This document shows positions 16,540 through 24,374 of a DNA stretch of 64,000 bases, piece after piece; position 1 is the first letter of the stretch; every line of letters begins with the position of its first letter. Source of the DNA: Kumtagia sp052180275 (GTDB taxonomy: Bacteria; Pseudomonadota; Alphaproteobacteria; Rhizobiales; Rhizobiaceae); assembly GCF_052180275.1 (NCBI RefSeq), contig NZ_CP197465.1:5208001-5272000 (forward strand). Direction: 5' to 3'. The translations under genes and the position numbers were made by a program. The notes under the pieces were generated by a model, which saw nothing but the letters and a program-made list of their open reading frames with translations, did not search any database and was not told the origin of the DNA.

Positions 16540-17969
16540 GCCGCGGCGTCGGCCGCGGCCGTATCGAGCAGGTGCGGCGCCAGCCGGGCGAGCGCGCCGC
16601 TGCACCCAAATCCCTGGCAGCGGCCCATGGCGATGCGGGTGCGGCGCTTCAGCCCGCCCAGCGTGCCTGCCGGCGCGGGGCCGGCAAGCGCCGCCCGGAC
16701 CTCGTTTTCGGTCACCCACTCGCAATGGCAGACGATGGGCGAGCGCCCGGCCTGCCGGTACGGACGGGGAAGCGCTTCCGAGATCGGCGGCATGCGCGGC
16801 CAGTCGAGGTCGTCATCCGGCGGCGCGGTGCGCGCTTCGCCGAAAATGTTCGAGCCTTGCTCGGCCGCCCATTCGCCAATGCCGAGCGAAGCCGACAAGC
16901 CGGTCGAGCGGATACCGCCAACCGTGATCCAGCCATTGTCGGCATCGGCCTTCAGCACGTAATCGCGATGCTCGGTCGCTGGGCGAAGGGCGGCGAAGGT
17001 CGCGGTTATGGTCTGTCCGGCAAGGTCGGGCAGCATCGCCTCCCCTTCCCCAATGATGCGCCTCAACACCGCCTCCTCGCAGGAGGCATGGATGCGGTCG
17101 TCCTGGTCCTCCGCGGTCGGCCCGAGCAGCAGATTGCCGAAGACGGTGCGGGTAATCAGCACACCCTTGGTGCGCTCGGTCGGCACGCGCAGGATGATCG
17201 CCTTGGCAAGGTCGTGGGCCGGCTTGTCGTAGACGACGAACTGGCCCTTTCGCGGCCGGATGGTGAAGCCCGGCTGACGGCCGGCAAGCGTCTCGATCCG
17301 GTCGCCGAACAGGCCGGCGGCGTTGACCACCAGCCTTGCCGCGACTTCGCCTTTGCCCGTCTCGATGCGCCAGGCGTCCTGCCTGCGCGAAAGGCCGGTC
17401 ACCGCGGCGCCTGTGAAAAGTTCGGCGCCGTGCATCATTGCCTGCCGGATGTAACCCAGCGGCGCGCTCCACGGATCGATGATCGCCTCCTCGGGCACGT
17501 CGACCGCGCCAAGCGCCTTTTGCGACAGATGCGGCTCGCGCCGCCGCAGTTCCGCCTGGCCGATCACCGAGACGGCGACGCCGTTGGCCTGCGCGTGGGC
17601 GGCGATCCCGTCGAGCTTCTGCAATTGCTCAGCGTCCCAGGCGACGACGAGCGCCGCCGTCTCCACCAGCGGCAGGTTCATCCGCTCATGAATCCGCCGA
17701 TAGGTCGCGCAGCCCGCCTTGATCAGTTTCAGCTCGGCGCTGCCCGCCGGCTCGTCGAAACCGGTGTGGAGAAGCGCGCTGTTGCCCTTGCTTGCACCTT
17801 CCAGAATGTCATCGGCTTTTTCGATGATGATCGTCTTCCAGCCGCGAATCGCGAATGAACGCGCTATGGCGCAGCCGACGACGCCGGCCCCGATGATCGC
17901 GACCTCGTAAGCTGCCTTGCGGGCAGGCGTGGGGACAGCGGCAGAAGCAGAGGCGGCGTGAGACGGCAT
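16536..17969 (-). CDS. FAD-dependent glycerol-3-phosphate-dehydrogenase-like oxidoreductase with C-terminal BFD [2Fe-2S] domain
   Basis: This protein of about 477 aa has the DAO/GlpA FAD fold near its N-terminus (EVAIIGAGVVGCAIARSF) and GNSALLHTGFDEP. The C-terminal BFD-like domain has four cysteines in CHC and GRCQGFGC (C-x-C...C-x4-C), expected to bind [2Fe-2S]. The likely role is oxidation of a polyol phosphate, feeding electrons through the cluster to its partner flavoprotein encoded next. The ATG at 17969 is chosen because the upstream in-frame ATG at 18005 lies inside the operator palindrome. It diverges from the DeoR regulator gene and is probably controlled by it. Confidence 0.83.
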   Translation of the reverse strand: MPSHAASASAAVPTPARKAAYEVAIIGAGVVGCAIARSFAIRGWKTIIIEKADDILEGASKGNSALLHTGFDEPAGSAELKLIKAGCATYRRIHERMNLPLVETAALVVAWDAEQLQKLDGIAAHAQANGVAVSVIGQAELRRREPHLSQKALGAVDVPEEAIIDPWSAPLGYIRQAMMHGAELFTGAAVTGLSRRQDAWRIETGKGEVAARLVVNAAGLFGDRIETLAGRQPGFTIRPRKGQFVVYDKPAHDLAKAIILRVPTERTKGVLITRTVFGNLLLGPTAEDQDDRIHASCEEAVLRRIIGEGEAMLPDLAGQTITATFAALRPATEHRDYVLKADADNGWITVGGIRSTGLSASLGIGEWAAEQGSNIFGEARTAPPDDDLDWPRMPPISEALPRPYRQAGRSPIVCHCEWVTENEVRAALAGPAPAGTLGGLKRRTRIAMGRCQGFGCSGALARLAPHLLDTAAADAAA

Positions 17970-17990
17970 GAGAGAAATACGCACTATGTT

Positions 17991-18024
17991 TGACCAAATG
18001 GTCATTTTAATGTCACATAGTGAC
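17991..18024. promoter_or_regulatory. DeoR-type operators between oxidoreductase and regulator genes
   Basis: The palindrome TGACCAAATGGTCA (17991-18004; perfect 6-bp arms) and GTCACATAGTGAC (18012-18024; perfect 5-bp arms) lie in the 81-nt divergent gap. A site of the same form, TGACCGATTAGTCA, is in the promoter of the ABC transporter operon at 18909-18922. Shared positions are TGACC-N-A-N-T-N-GTCA. The adjacent DeoR-family regulator is the obvious candidate to bind them and to control both arms and itself. Confidence 0.65.
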
Positions 18025-18050
18025 CGAACAGGCAATGGTGGTTCTGCAAC

Positions 18051-18836
18051 ATGAAGCCGGAAGAACGCCGTGAGAAAATGACCCTGCTGGTCAAGGAAGC
18101 GACCAGGATCAGCGTCGACGAGTTGGCCGTGCTGCTCGACACGTCACGGGAAACGGTGCGGCGCGACCTGACGCTGCTGTCGGAACAGGGCCTGTTGCGC
18201 AAGGTGCATGGCGGCGCCGTGTTCACGCAGACGGCGCTGGAAAGCCCGCTGGGCGACCGGCGCGCCACGGCGCGCGCCGAGAAGATCGCCATCGGGCGGA
18301 CCGCCGCCGGACTGTTCCGGCAAGGCGACAGCCTGCTGGTCGACGCCGGCTCGACCACCGCCTATTTCGCCGAGGCGCTGAAGAATGCCGGCAGTTTCAC
18401 CGTCATCACCAACTCGCTCACCGTCGCCTCGGAAATGTGGTCGGCCCCATCGCCCAGCGAAGTCTATCTGCTCGGAGGCCGCTATTTCGGTGACGGAAAC
18501 GAGGTGCTCGGCCCGCTGGTCGTCGACCAGATCCAGCGGTTGCATGCCGACCACGCCGTGCTGACAATCGGCGCCGTCGACCAAGGCGGAACCTTCATGG
18601 ACTTCAATGCCGACGAGGCTTTCATCGCCCGCGCCATGATCGCCAGCGCGCGCCATGTCACCGTGCTGGCCGACAGCAGCAAGCTTGGCAGGCACGCACT
18701 CTTCCAGGTCTGCAAGGCCGACCAGGTGCATCGTTTGGTGACCGATCGCGCACCCGATGACGCCGTCGAGAACGCCTTACGGGCGGCAGGTGTGGAACTT
18801 GTGATCGCCGAGCCCGCGCATAGCGGCTTTCGATGA
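18051..18836 (+). CDS. DeoR/GlpR family transcriptional regulator
   Basis: This 261-aa protein has an N-terminal winged helix-turn-helix (residues about 6-58: RISVDELAVLLDTSRETVRR, then DLTLL...LLRKVHGGAV, the DeoR signature). A sugar-phosphate-sensing domain follows (DAGSTTAYFAEAL, TNSLTVA, LADSSKLGR). Such regulators normally repress catabolic genes until a phosphorylated intermediate binds. It lies between the two operons it probably controls, and palindromes of one type occur before both. The ATG at 18051 is the first codon of the conserved N-terminus. Confidence 0.9.
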   Translation: MKPEERREKMTLLVKEATRISVDELAVLLDTSRETVRRDLTLLSEQGLLRKVHGGAVFTQTALESPLGDRRATARAEKIAIGRTAAGLFRQGDSLLVDAGSTTAYFAEALKNAGSFTVITNSLTVASEMWSAPSPSEVYLLGGRYFGDGNEVLGPLVVDQIQRLHADHAVLTIGAVDQGGTFMDFNADEAFIARAMIASARHVTVLADSSKLGRHALFQVCKADQVHRLVTDRAPDDAVENALRAAGVELVIAEPAHSGFR

Positions 18837-18882
18837 CGGCATCATGACAATTCATGTGCTACCTTCAACATTTTAATGCCCG

Positions 18883-18928
18883 ATCGGTCAAAACTGCGAT
18901 TGACATACTGACCGATTAGTCATTCTAT
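18883..18928 (+). promoter_or_regulatory. Promoter and DeoR operator of the Opp/Dpp-type transporter operon
   Basis: TTGACA (18900-18905) and TTCTAT (18923-18928) with a 17-nt spacer form the likely promoter. The operator TGACCGATTAGTCA (18909-18922) fills the spacer up to the -10. An inverted half-site, ATCGGTCA (18883-18890), pairs perfectly with TGACCGAT (18909-18916) across 18 nt, a spacing that puts both halves on nearly the same helix face. This favours repression by the DeoR regulator encoded just upstream. Confidence 0.65.
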
Positions 18929-18979
18929 CACCCGGTTCTTGCCTGACGGCCGAATGCGCCGCAACCGGGGAGTTGAAGC

Positions 18980-20989
18980 ATGAAGCTTTCTGACCAGCGA
19001 CGGATGCAGCGCGGCGCCGCGCTTTGCCTGTCCACCCTTTCGATCTTCTGGCTGAGCTCAACCGCCGCGCTCGCCGCCGCCTGCCCCACGGTCGCCGATC
19101 CGCAGAACTTGAAGGGAGCGTTTCCCCATCAGGTCGAGATGGACGAGGCCACCGCCGCCGGCGCCAGCCTGACGCTCACCGAAAACCCGCTGTTTGCCGA
19201 CGACGTGAAGGCGGGCAAGCTGAAGCCCGTTGCCGAGCGCCTGCCCGAACAGCCGCTGGTCGTCCTGCCCTATGTCGAATGCGGCAAATATGGCGGCACG
19301 ATCGAAGGCACGTCGCGCGCGCCGACCTCGGGAACCTCCGACATATTGAGCTGGCGGCAGGCCGTGCTGGTGCGCATCTCCGACGATCTGCAGACCATCG
19401 TGCCGAACGTCGCGCGGTCGTGGAAATGGGCCGACGATCACAAGTCGATCACCTTCGAACTGCGCAAGGGCCACAAATGGTCCGACGGCACGCCCTTCGG
19501 CGCCGACGATGTGGTCTTCTTCTTCGAGGACATCATCCAGAACAAGGACTTGAGCGCCGAGACGACGACCGAGTGGGGCGTCAACGTGCATGCGAAGAAG
19601 ATCGACGACCAGCACGTCGAGATATCGTTCGACGAGCCCTTCCCCGGCTTTCTGACCTACATGGCCACCAACGGTTCTTACTTCAGCACCTTCGCACCGG
19701 CGCATTTCTTCAAGAAATTCCTGCCGAAATACAATCCCAAGGCCAACGAGGACGCCAAGGCGGCGGGCTTCGAGGATTGGAAGAAGTGGTTCGTCAACTA
19801 CTACAACAAGTATCATGACGACGCGACCGTGTCGCCCGCCGCTCTCGAGGTGCCGACGCTGGAAGCCCATGTCATCGAGATCGCACCCGACACGCAGCAG
19901 CGCGTGCTGAAGGCCAATCCCTATTATTTCAAGGTCGACAGCATGGGCCAGCAGCTCCCCTATATCGACCGGGTGCGCGAGCGGTTCCTCAACGCCGACC
20001 TGCAGGTGCTGGCGATCCTCAATGGCGAGGTCGACTTCAAGGCGCAGGGCAACGAGCTGAGTTCCTATCCGACCTTCAAGGAAAACGAGGCGAAGGGCGG
20101 CTTCACGGTCCTCCTGCCGCCCGGCTCGATCGGCAACGCGCTGGCCTTCAACATTACCCATGTCGACCCCAAGCTCAGGGCCGTCTATGGCGACCTGCGG
20201 TTCCGCCAGGCGATCAGCCACGCGATCAACCGCGAGGAGATGAACCAGGTCCTGTATTTCGGACTGGGCAAACCCAGCCAGGCGCTGCCGGCACAGCTCC
20301 CCTTCGCCACGGACGCCGACGCCAATTACATGATCGACTACGATGTGGCCAAGGCGAACGCGCTGCTCGACGAGATGGGCATGAAGCGCGGCGGCGACGG
20401 TTTTCGCACCCTCCCCGATGGTTCGCCCTTCACCATCCTGTGGGAATATTCGAGCCAGTTCGCCAACGCGGAATTCGTCAAGCTGATGACCGACTACTTC
20501 AAGGCGGTCGGCCTGAACGTCAATCCGAAGGAACTGACCAGCGAGGCGACGCGCGACAATGCCCGCACCAGCCGCTCCGACATCAACATGGAGTGGGACG
20601 TTCCCTACGAGCCGACGCTCATCGCCAATATCGGCCTCTATGTTCCCTACTATTCCGACCTGTCGCCGCTGTTCGGCGTGCAGTGGCGGGAATGGGACAT
20701 GACCGGCGGCAAGCAGGGCGAGGAACCGCCGGCCTGGGCCAAGCGCATGTACGAGATCGCCCGCGAGTGGAAGACGGTTCTTCCGGGCACGGACCGCTAT
20801 ACCGAGCTCGGCAAGGAACTGATCAAGCTCAACCTCGAGAACATGACGATCATCGGCACCATCGGTGAATTGCCAAAACCCGTCGTGGTCAGCAACCGCC
20901 TGAAGAACGTCAAGACGGACATGAAGACGGTGCACTACAACTTCGGTTATCTTTATCCTTACCAGCCGGACACCTGGTTCAAGGAATAG
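18980..20989 (+). CDS. ABC transporter substrate-binding protein, family 5 (peptide/oligosaccharide type)
   Basis: This 669-aa extracytoplasmic binding protein has a signal peptide of about 33 residues ending STAALAAA. A Cys follows at once, but the -3 Leu of a lipobox is missing. The SBP_bac_5 core includes LRKGHKWSDGTPFGADDVVF near residues 155-175 and YGDLRFRQAISHAINREEM near 400-420. It is longer than usual DppA/OppA proteins (about 540 aa), with an extra N-terminal segment. Although family 5 proteins often bind peptides, the polyol-catabolic neighbours and DeoR control point to a sugar or polyol derivative. RBS GGGGAG lies 8 nt before the ATG. Confidence 0.9.
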   Translation: MKLSDQRRMQRGAALCLSTLSIFWLSSTAALAAACPTVADPQNLKGAFPHQVEMDEATAAGASLTLTENPLFADDVKAGKLKPVAERLPEQPLVVLPYVECGKYGGTIEGTSRAPTSGTSDILSWRQAVLVRISDDLQTIVPNVARSWKWADDHKSITFELRKGHKWSDGTPFGADDVVFFFEDIIQNKDLSAETTTEWGVNVHAKKIDDQHVEISFDEPFPGFLTYMATNGSYFSTFAPAHFFKKFLPKYNPKANEDAKAAGFEDWKKWFVNYYNKYHDDATVSPAALEVPTLEAHVIEIAPDTQQRVLKANPYYFKVDSMGQQLPYIDRVRERFLNADLQVLAILNGEVDFKAQGNELSSYPTFKENEAKGGFTVLLPPGSIGNALAFNITHVDPKLRAVYGDLRFRQAISHAINREEMNQVLYFGLGKPSQALPAQLPFATDADANYMIDYDVAKANALLDEMGMKRGGDGFRTLPDGSPFTILWEYSSQFANAEFVKLMTDYFKAVGLNVNPKELTSEATRDNARTSRSDINMEWDVPYEPTLIANIGLYVPYYSDLSPLFGVQWREWDMTGGKQGEEPPAWAKRMYEIAREWKTVLPGTDRYTELGKELIKLNLENMTIIGTIGELPKPVVVSNRLKNVKTDMKTVHYNFGYLYPYQPDTWFKE

Positions 20990-21000
20990 CCTGACCAAGG

Positions 21001-21021
21001 CCGGGCGCCCGAAGCGCCCGG
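21001..21021 (+). terminator. GC-rich hairpin between binding protein and permease genes
   Basis: CCGGGCGC (21001-21008) pairs perfectly with GCGCCCGG (21014-21021) around a 5-nt loop, 12 nt after the binding-protein stop. There is no T-run, so complete termination is unlikely. It probably stabilises the upstream mRNA 3' end, giving more binding protein than membrane subunits. Confidence 0.5.
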
Positions 21022-21064
21022 CGCCATTGAACCAACCTGGTATCCATCCAAGGCAGGGAGCGCG

Positions 21065-22048
21065 ATGATCTCGTTTCTGTCACGCCGGCTTGCCTACACC
21101 GCCTTCACCCTGTTGCTGGTGTCGTTCGTTTCCTTCATCATCATCCAGGCGGCGCCCGGCGACTATGCCGAAATCGTCGCCGCCCAGCGCGCCGCGACGG
21201 GGGCCATCATCAGCGCGGCGGACGTGCAGGCCGTGCGCGTCGAACTCGGGCTCGACAAGCCGTGGCACGAGCAATACTGGCGTTGGCTCTCCGGAGCCCT
21301 GCAAGGCGACTTCGGCTATAGCTGGCAATGGCGGCGGCCGGTCGGCGAAGCCATCGGCGAACGCATGCCGCTGACGCTGGCCATCGCCTTCTCCACCTTG
21401 CTCTTCATGTACGCGGTGTCGATCCCGATCGGCATCTATTCGGCCGTCCACCGCTATTCCTTCGGCGACCATGCCTCCTCGCTGATCGGCTATCTCGGCC
21501 TCGCCATTCCGAATTTCCTGCTGGCGCTGGTGCTGATGTATCTCGGCCAGAGATACTTCGGCCAGAGCGTCGGCGGCCTGTTCTCGCCGGAATTCGCCAA
21601 CGCGCCGTGGAGTTGGGCGCGGGTCAAGGATTTCCTGTCCCATCTGGTCATTCCCGTGCTGGTGCTGGGAACGGCCGGCACAGCGTATCTGATCCGCTCG
21701 ATGCGCGCCGCCGTGCTCGACGAACTCGACAAGATGTATGTGCTCGCCGCCAAGGCCAGCGGCCTGTCGCCGATGCAATTGCTCATCCGCTATCCTGTCC
21801 GCATGGCGCTGAACCCGATCGCCGCGACGCTGGGCTGGCGGCTCACCTACGTCATTTCCGGTGCGCCGATCGTTGGCTACGTGCTGGCGTTGCCAGACAC
21901 CGGCCCGCTCTTCCTGAATGCGCTGCTCAACCAGGACATGTACCTCGCCGGCGCGCTGATCTTCCTCTATTGCCTGCTCACGATCATCGGCACCTTCGTG
22001 TCCGACCTCCTGCTCGTGCTGCTCGACCCGCGCATAAGGCTGGAGTGA
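21065..22048 (+). CDS. ABC transporter permease, DppB/OppB type
   Basis: This 327-aa inner-membrane protein has the DppB-family N-terminus (ISFLSRRLAYTAFTLLLVSF, then APGD near residue 31) and about six membrane segments. The ABC-coupling loop LDELDKMYVLAAKASGLSP (EAA-like) is near residues 218-238. It ends DLLLVLLDPRIRLE, typical of the family (DP.IR). It forms the channel with the next permease. It lies 75 nt after the binding-protein stop, past a hairpin. Confidence 0.9.
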   Translation: MISFLSRRLAYTAFTLLLVSFVSFIIIQAAPGDYAEIVAAQRAATGAIISAADVQAVRVELGLDKPWHEQYWRWLSGALQGDFGYSWQWRRPVGEAIGERMPLTLAIAFSTLLFMYAVSIPIGIYSAVHRYSFGDHASSLIGYLGLAIPNFLLALVLMYLGQRYFGQSVGGLFSPEFANAPWSWARVKDFLSHLVIPVLVLGTAGTAYLIRSMRAAVLDELDKMYVLAAKASGLSPMQLLIRYPVRMALNPIAATLGWRLTYVISGAPIVGYVLALPDTGPLFLNALLNQDMYLAGALIFLYCLLTIIGTFVSDLLLVLLDPRIRLE

Positions 22049-22053
22049 CGGCG

Positions 22054-23193
22054 ATGTCCCTGCTCGAAGGCCTTGCGCCCTCCCGCTTCCTCTTCCGCCG
22101 CAAACCCTACCGGCCGGATCTCGCCAGCCAGTGGCAGTTGATGTGGTGGAAGTTCCGCCGCCACAAGATGGCGATGGTCGGCATGGCACTGCTCGGCATG
22201 TTTTTGGCGATGACGCTGTTTGCCGAGACGATCAGCCCCTACCCGCCCGGCCAGCGCAATCCGAACTACGTCGCCGGCGCGCCGATGCTGCCGCGGATGA
22301 TCGACGAGACCGGCGCCATCCACCTGCGGCCCTTCGTCTATGGCAGCAAGGCCGTGCGCGACATGGTCACGCTGCGCATGACGCATCAGGTCGACACCTC
22401 CCAGAAATGGCCGATCCGCTTCTTCGTCGAAGGCGCGCCCTATCGGCTGCTCGGCATCATCCCGACCGACATCCACCTGTTCGGCACCGACGAAGGTTTC
22501 ATCCATGTCTTCGGCACGGATTTCACCGGGCTCGACCTGTTCTCGCGCTCCGTCCACGCCACGCGCGCTTCGCTCGCTGTCGCCTTCGTCGGTGTCACCG
22601 TCTCGTTCGTGCTCGGCGCCGCGATCGGTGGCATCGCCGGCTATTTCGGCGGCCGCATCGACAATTTCATCATGCGGCTGATCGAGTTCATCCGCTCAAT
22701 CCCGACGTTGCCGCTCTGGCTGGCGCTGGCGGCATTGATGCCGCGCGACTGGGGACCGCTCGCCACCTACCTCGCCATCACCACCATTCTGGCGCTGCTC
22801 GGCTGGACGTGGCTGGCGCGCACCGTGCGCAGCAAGCTGCTCGCAACCCGCCACGAAGATTTCGTGCTCGCCGCGCGGCTTTCCGGCTGCTCGGACGCGC
22901 GCATCATCCGCCGCCATTTGCTGCCGTCCTTCCTCAGCTATCTGATCGTCGACGCCTCGATCGCATTCCCGGAAATCCTGCTGGCAGAAACCTCGCTGTC
23001 CTTCCTTGGCCTCGGCCTGCGCGAGCCCGTCGAAAGCTGGGGCGTACTGCTTTTCGCCGCGCAAAGCATCCGCGCCATCGACCAGGCGCCATGGCTGATG
23101 ATCCCCGGCGTCTTCGTCATCATCGCCGTGCTCGCCTTCAACTTCGTCGGCGACGGCCTGCGCGACGCCGCCGACCCCTATTCAAAGTCATGA
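22054..23193 (+). CDS. ABC transporter permease, DppC/OppC type
   Basis: This 379-aa inner-membrane protein starts at ATG 22054, 5 nt after the DppB-type stop. It has a cytoplasmic N-terminus, one membrane segment near residues 40-60, and a large periplasmic insert of about 100 residues. The BPD_transp core follows with the coupling loop THEDFVLAARLSGCSDARII-like segment and DASIAFPEILLAETSLSFLG. It ends FVGDGLRDAADPYSKS, as DppC proteins do. The insert makes it longer than usual (about 300 aa). A longer frame upstream only shadows the previous gene. Confidence 0.88.
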   Translation: MSLLEGLAPSRFLFRRKPYRPDLASQWQLMWWKFRRHKMAMVGMALLGMFLAMTLFAETISPYPPGQRNPNYVAGAPMLPRMIDETGAIHLRPFVYGSKAVRDMVTLRMTHQVDTSQKWPIRFFVEGAPYRLLGIIPTDIHLFGTDEGFIHVFGTDFTGLDLFSRSVHATRASLAVAFVGVTVSFVLGAAIGGIAGYFGGRIDNFIMRLIEFIRSIPTLPLWLALAALMPRDWGPLATYLAITTILALLGWTWLARTVRSKLLATRHEDFVLAARLSGCSDARIIRRHLLPSFLSYLIVDASIAFPEILLAETSLSFLGLGLREPVESWGVLLFAAQSIRAIDQAPWLMIPGVFVIIAVLAFNFVGDGLRDAADPYSKS

Positions 23194-23215
23194 TGATCAC
23201 AACCATCGAAGCTTG

Positions 23216-23377
23216 GGAGCAGTTTGCATTCAGGTTCGCCCAATCTGCCGGAGGCGGTTTGGGCCAAGGTCGACGGCTTTGTCGCAGGCCGGGCTGGTGG
23301 CCCGGACAAGACGAAGCCCGAAGGATTTGGGTCAAACCGGCCCGGCAGAATGGGTTAACCTGAATGCAAACCGCTCC
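23216..23377 (+). repeat. 162-bp palindromic element whose right arm contains the next start codon
   Basis: The 21-bp left end (23216-23236) and right end (23357-23377) are inverted repeats with one mismatch, and the match extends with few differences to about 37 bp per arm. The interior is also partly self-complementary (GGTTTG...CAAACC, GGCCCGG...CCGGGCT), so the whole unit could form one long cruciform. It lies between permease and ATPase genes. The ATG of the downstream ATPase (23364) lies inside the right arm, so the element supplies its start codon and first four to five codons. It differs in sequence from the RIME-like copies elsewhere in the window. Confidence 0.85.
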
Positions 23378-24374
23378 AATCCTCTCCGTGCGCGGCCTGT
23401 CGATCGCGCTGGACACCCGCGACGGCCATTCCGTGCCGATCACCCAGGACGTGTCGTTCGACATAGCGCGCGGCGAGGTGCTGGCGCTGGTCGGCGAAAG
23501 CGGTTCCGGCAAGAGCGTGACGGCATTGGCGCTGATGCAGTTGCTCGGCGCCAACCTCAAGGTCGCGCGAGGCGAGATCGCGCTTCAGACAAACGACGGT
23601 TTCCGCGCCGACGTGGCGAAGCTGGGGACGCGTGGAAAAGGCATCGAGGCGATCCGCGGCGCGCGCATGGGCATGATTTTCCAGGAGCCGATGAGTTCCT
23701 TCTCGCCGATCCACACGATCGGCCAGCAGATCGCCGAGGTGGTCACCGTGCACGAGGACGTCGGCCGCAAGGCGGCGCGGGCGCGGGCCGCCGAACTGCT
23801 CGGCAAGGTCGGCATCCCCGACCCTGTCGGCGCGCTCGACCGGTATCCGTCGGAGTTCTCCGGCGGCATGCGCCAGCGCGCCATGATCGCCCGCGCGCTC
23901 ATCTGCGGGCCGAGCCTGCTGATTGCCGACGAACCGACGACGGCGCTCGACGTCACCATCCAGGGCCAGATCCTCGAACTGCTGCGCACCTTGCAGCGCG
24001 ACCTCGGCATGGCGATCCTGTTCATCACCCACGATCTCGGCATTGTTGCCCAGATGGCCGACCGCGTGGCCGTCATGTATTCCGGCCGCATCATCGAGAG
24101 CGCCCCGGTGCGCGACATTTTTCGCAAGCCCGCGCATCCCTACACGCGGGCGTTGCTCGACGCCGTTCCGCGCCTCGGCGACATCGATCGCGGCCGGCGC
24201 ATCCGCCCCATCGCCGGCTCGGTGCCCAACATATTCGACGTTCCGCCCGGCTGCCGTTTTCATCCGCGTTGCCCGGTCGCGGTGCTGCCGCGTTGCGCCG
24301 AGTTGCAGCCGCCGCGCCACGCCGCCGGCCGCCACGAGGTCGAATGCGTCCACGGCGAGAAGGTTTTGGCATGA
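23364..24374 (+). CDS. ABC transporter ATP-binding protein, DppD/OppD type
   Basis: This 336-aa ATPase has Walker A GESGSGKS near residues 45-52 and a Q-loop FQEPMSSFSP. The signature is FSGGMRQR, Walker B is LLIADEPTTALDVT, and the switch His is in FITHDLG. The C-terminal oligopeptide-transporter extension has clustered cysteines in GCRFHPRCPVAVLPRC, a pattern that in family members can bind [4Fe-4S]. The ATG lies within the right arm of the palindromic element at 23216-23377. The stop overlaps the next gene by 4 nt. Confidence 0.9.
   Translation: MQTAPILSVRGLSIALDTRDGHSVPITQDVSFDIARGEVLALVGESGSGKSVTALALMQLLGANLKVARGEIALQTNDGFRADVAKLGTRGKGIEAIRGARMGMIFQEPMSSFSPIHTIGQQIAEVVTVHEDVGRKAARARAAELLGKVGIPDPVGALDRYPSEFSGGMRQRAMIARALICGPSLLIADEPTTALDVTIQGQILELLRTLQRDLGMAILFITHDLGIVAQMADRVAVMYSGRIIESAPVRDIFRKPAHPYTRALLDAVPRLGDIDRGRRIRPIAGSVPNIFDVPPGCRFHPRCPVAVLPRCAELQPPRHAAGRHEVECVHGEKVLA

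Noticed and set aside
19058..20998. Minus-strand reading frame of 646 codons opposite the family 5 binding protein
   Set aside because: Antisense shadow of a clear gene; no domain, no ribosome-binding site.
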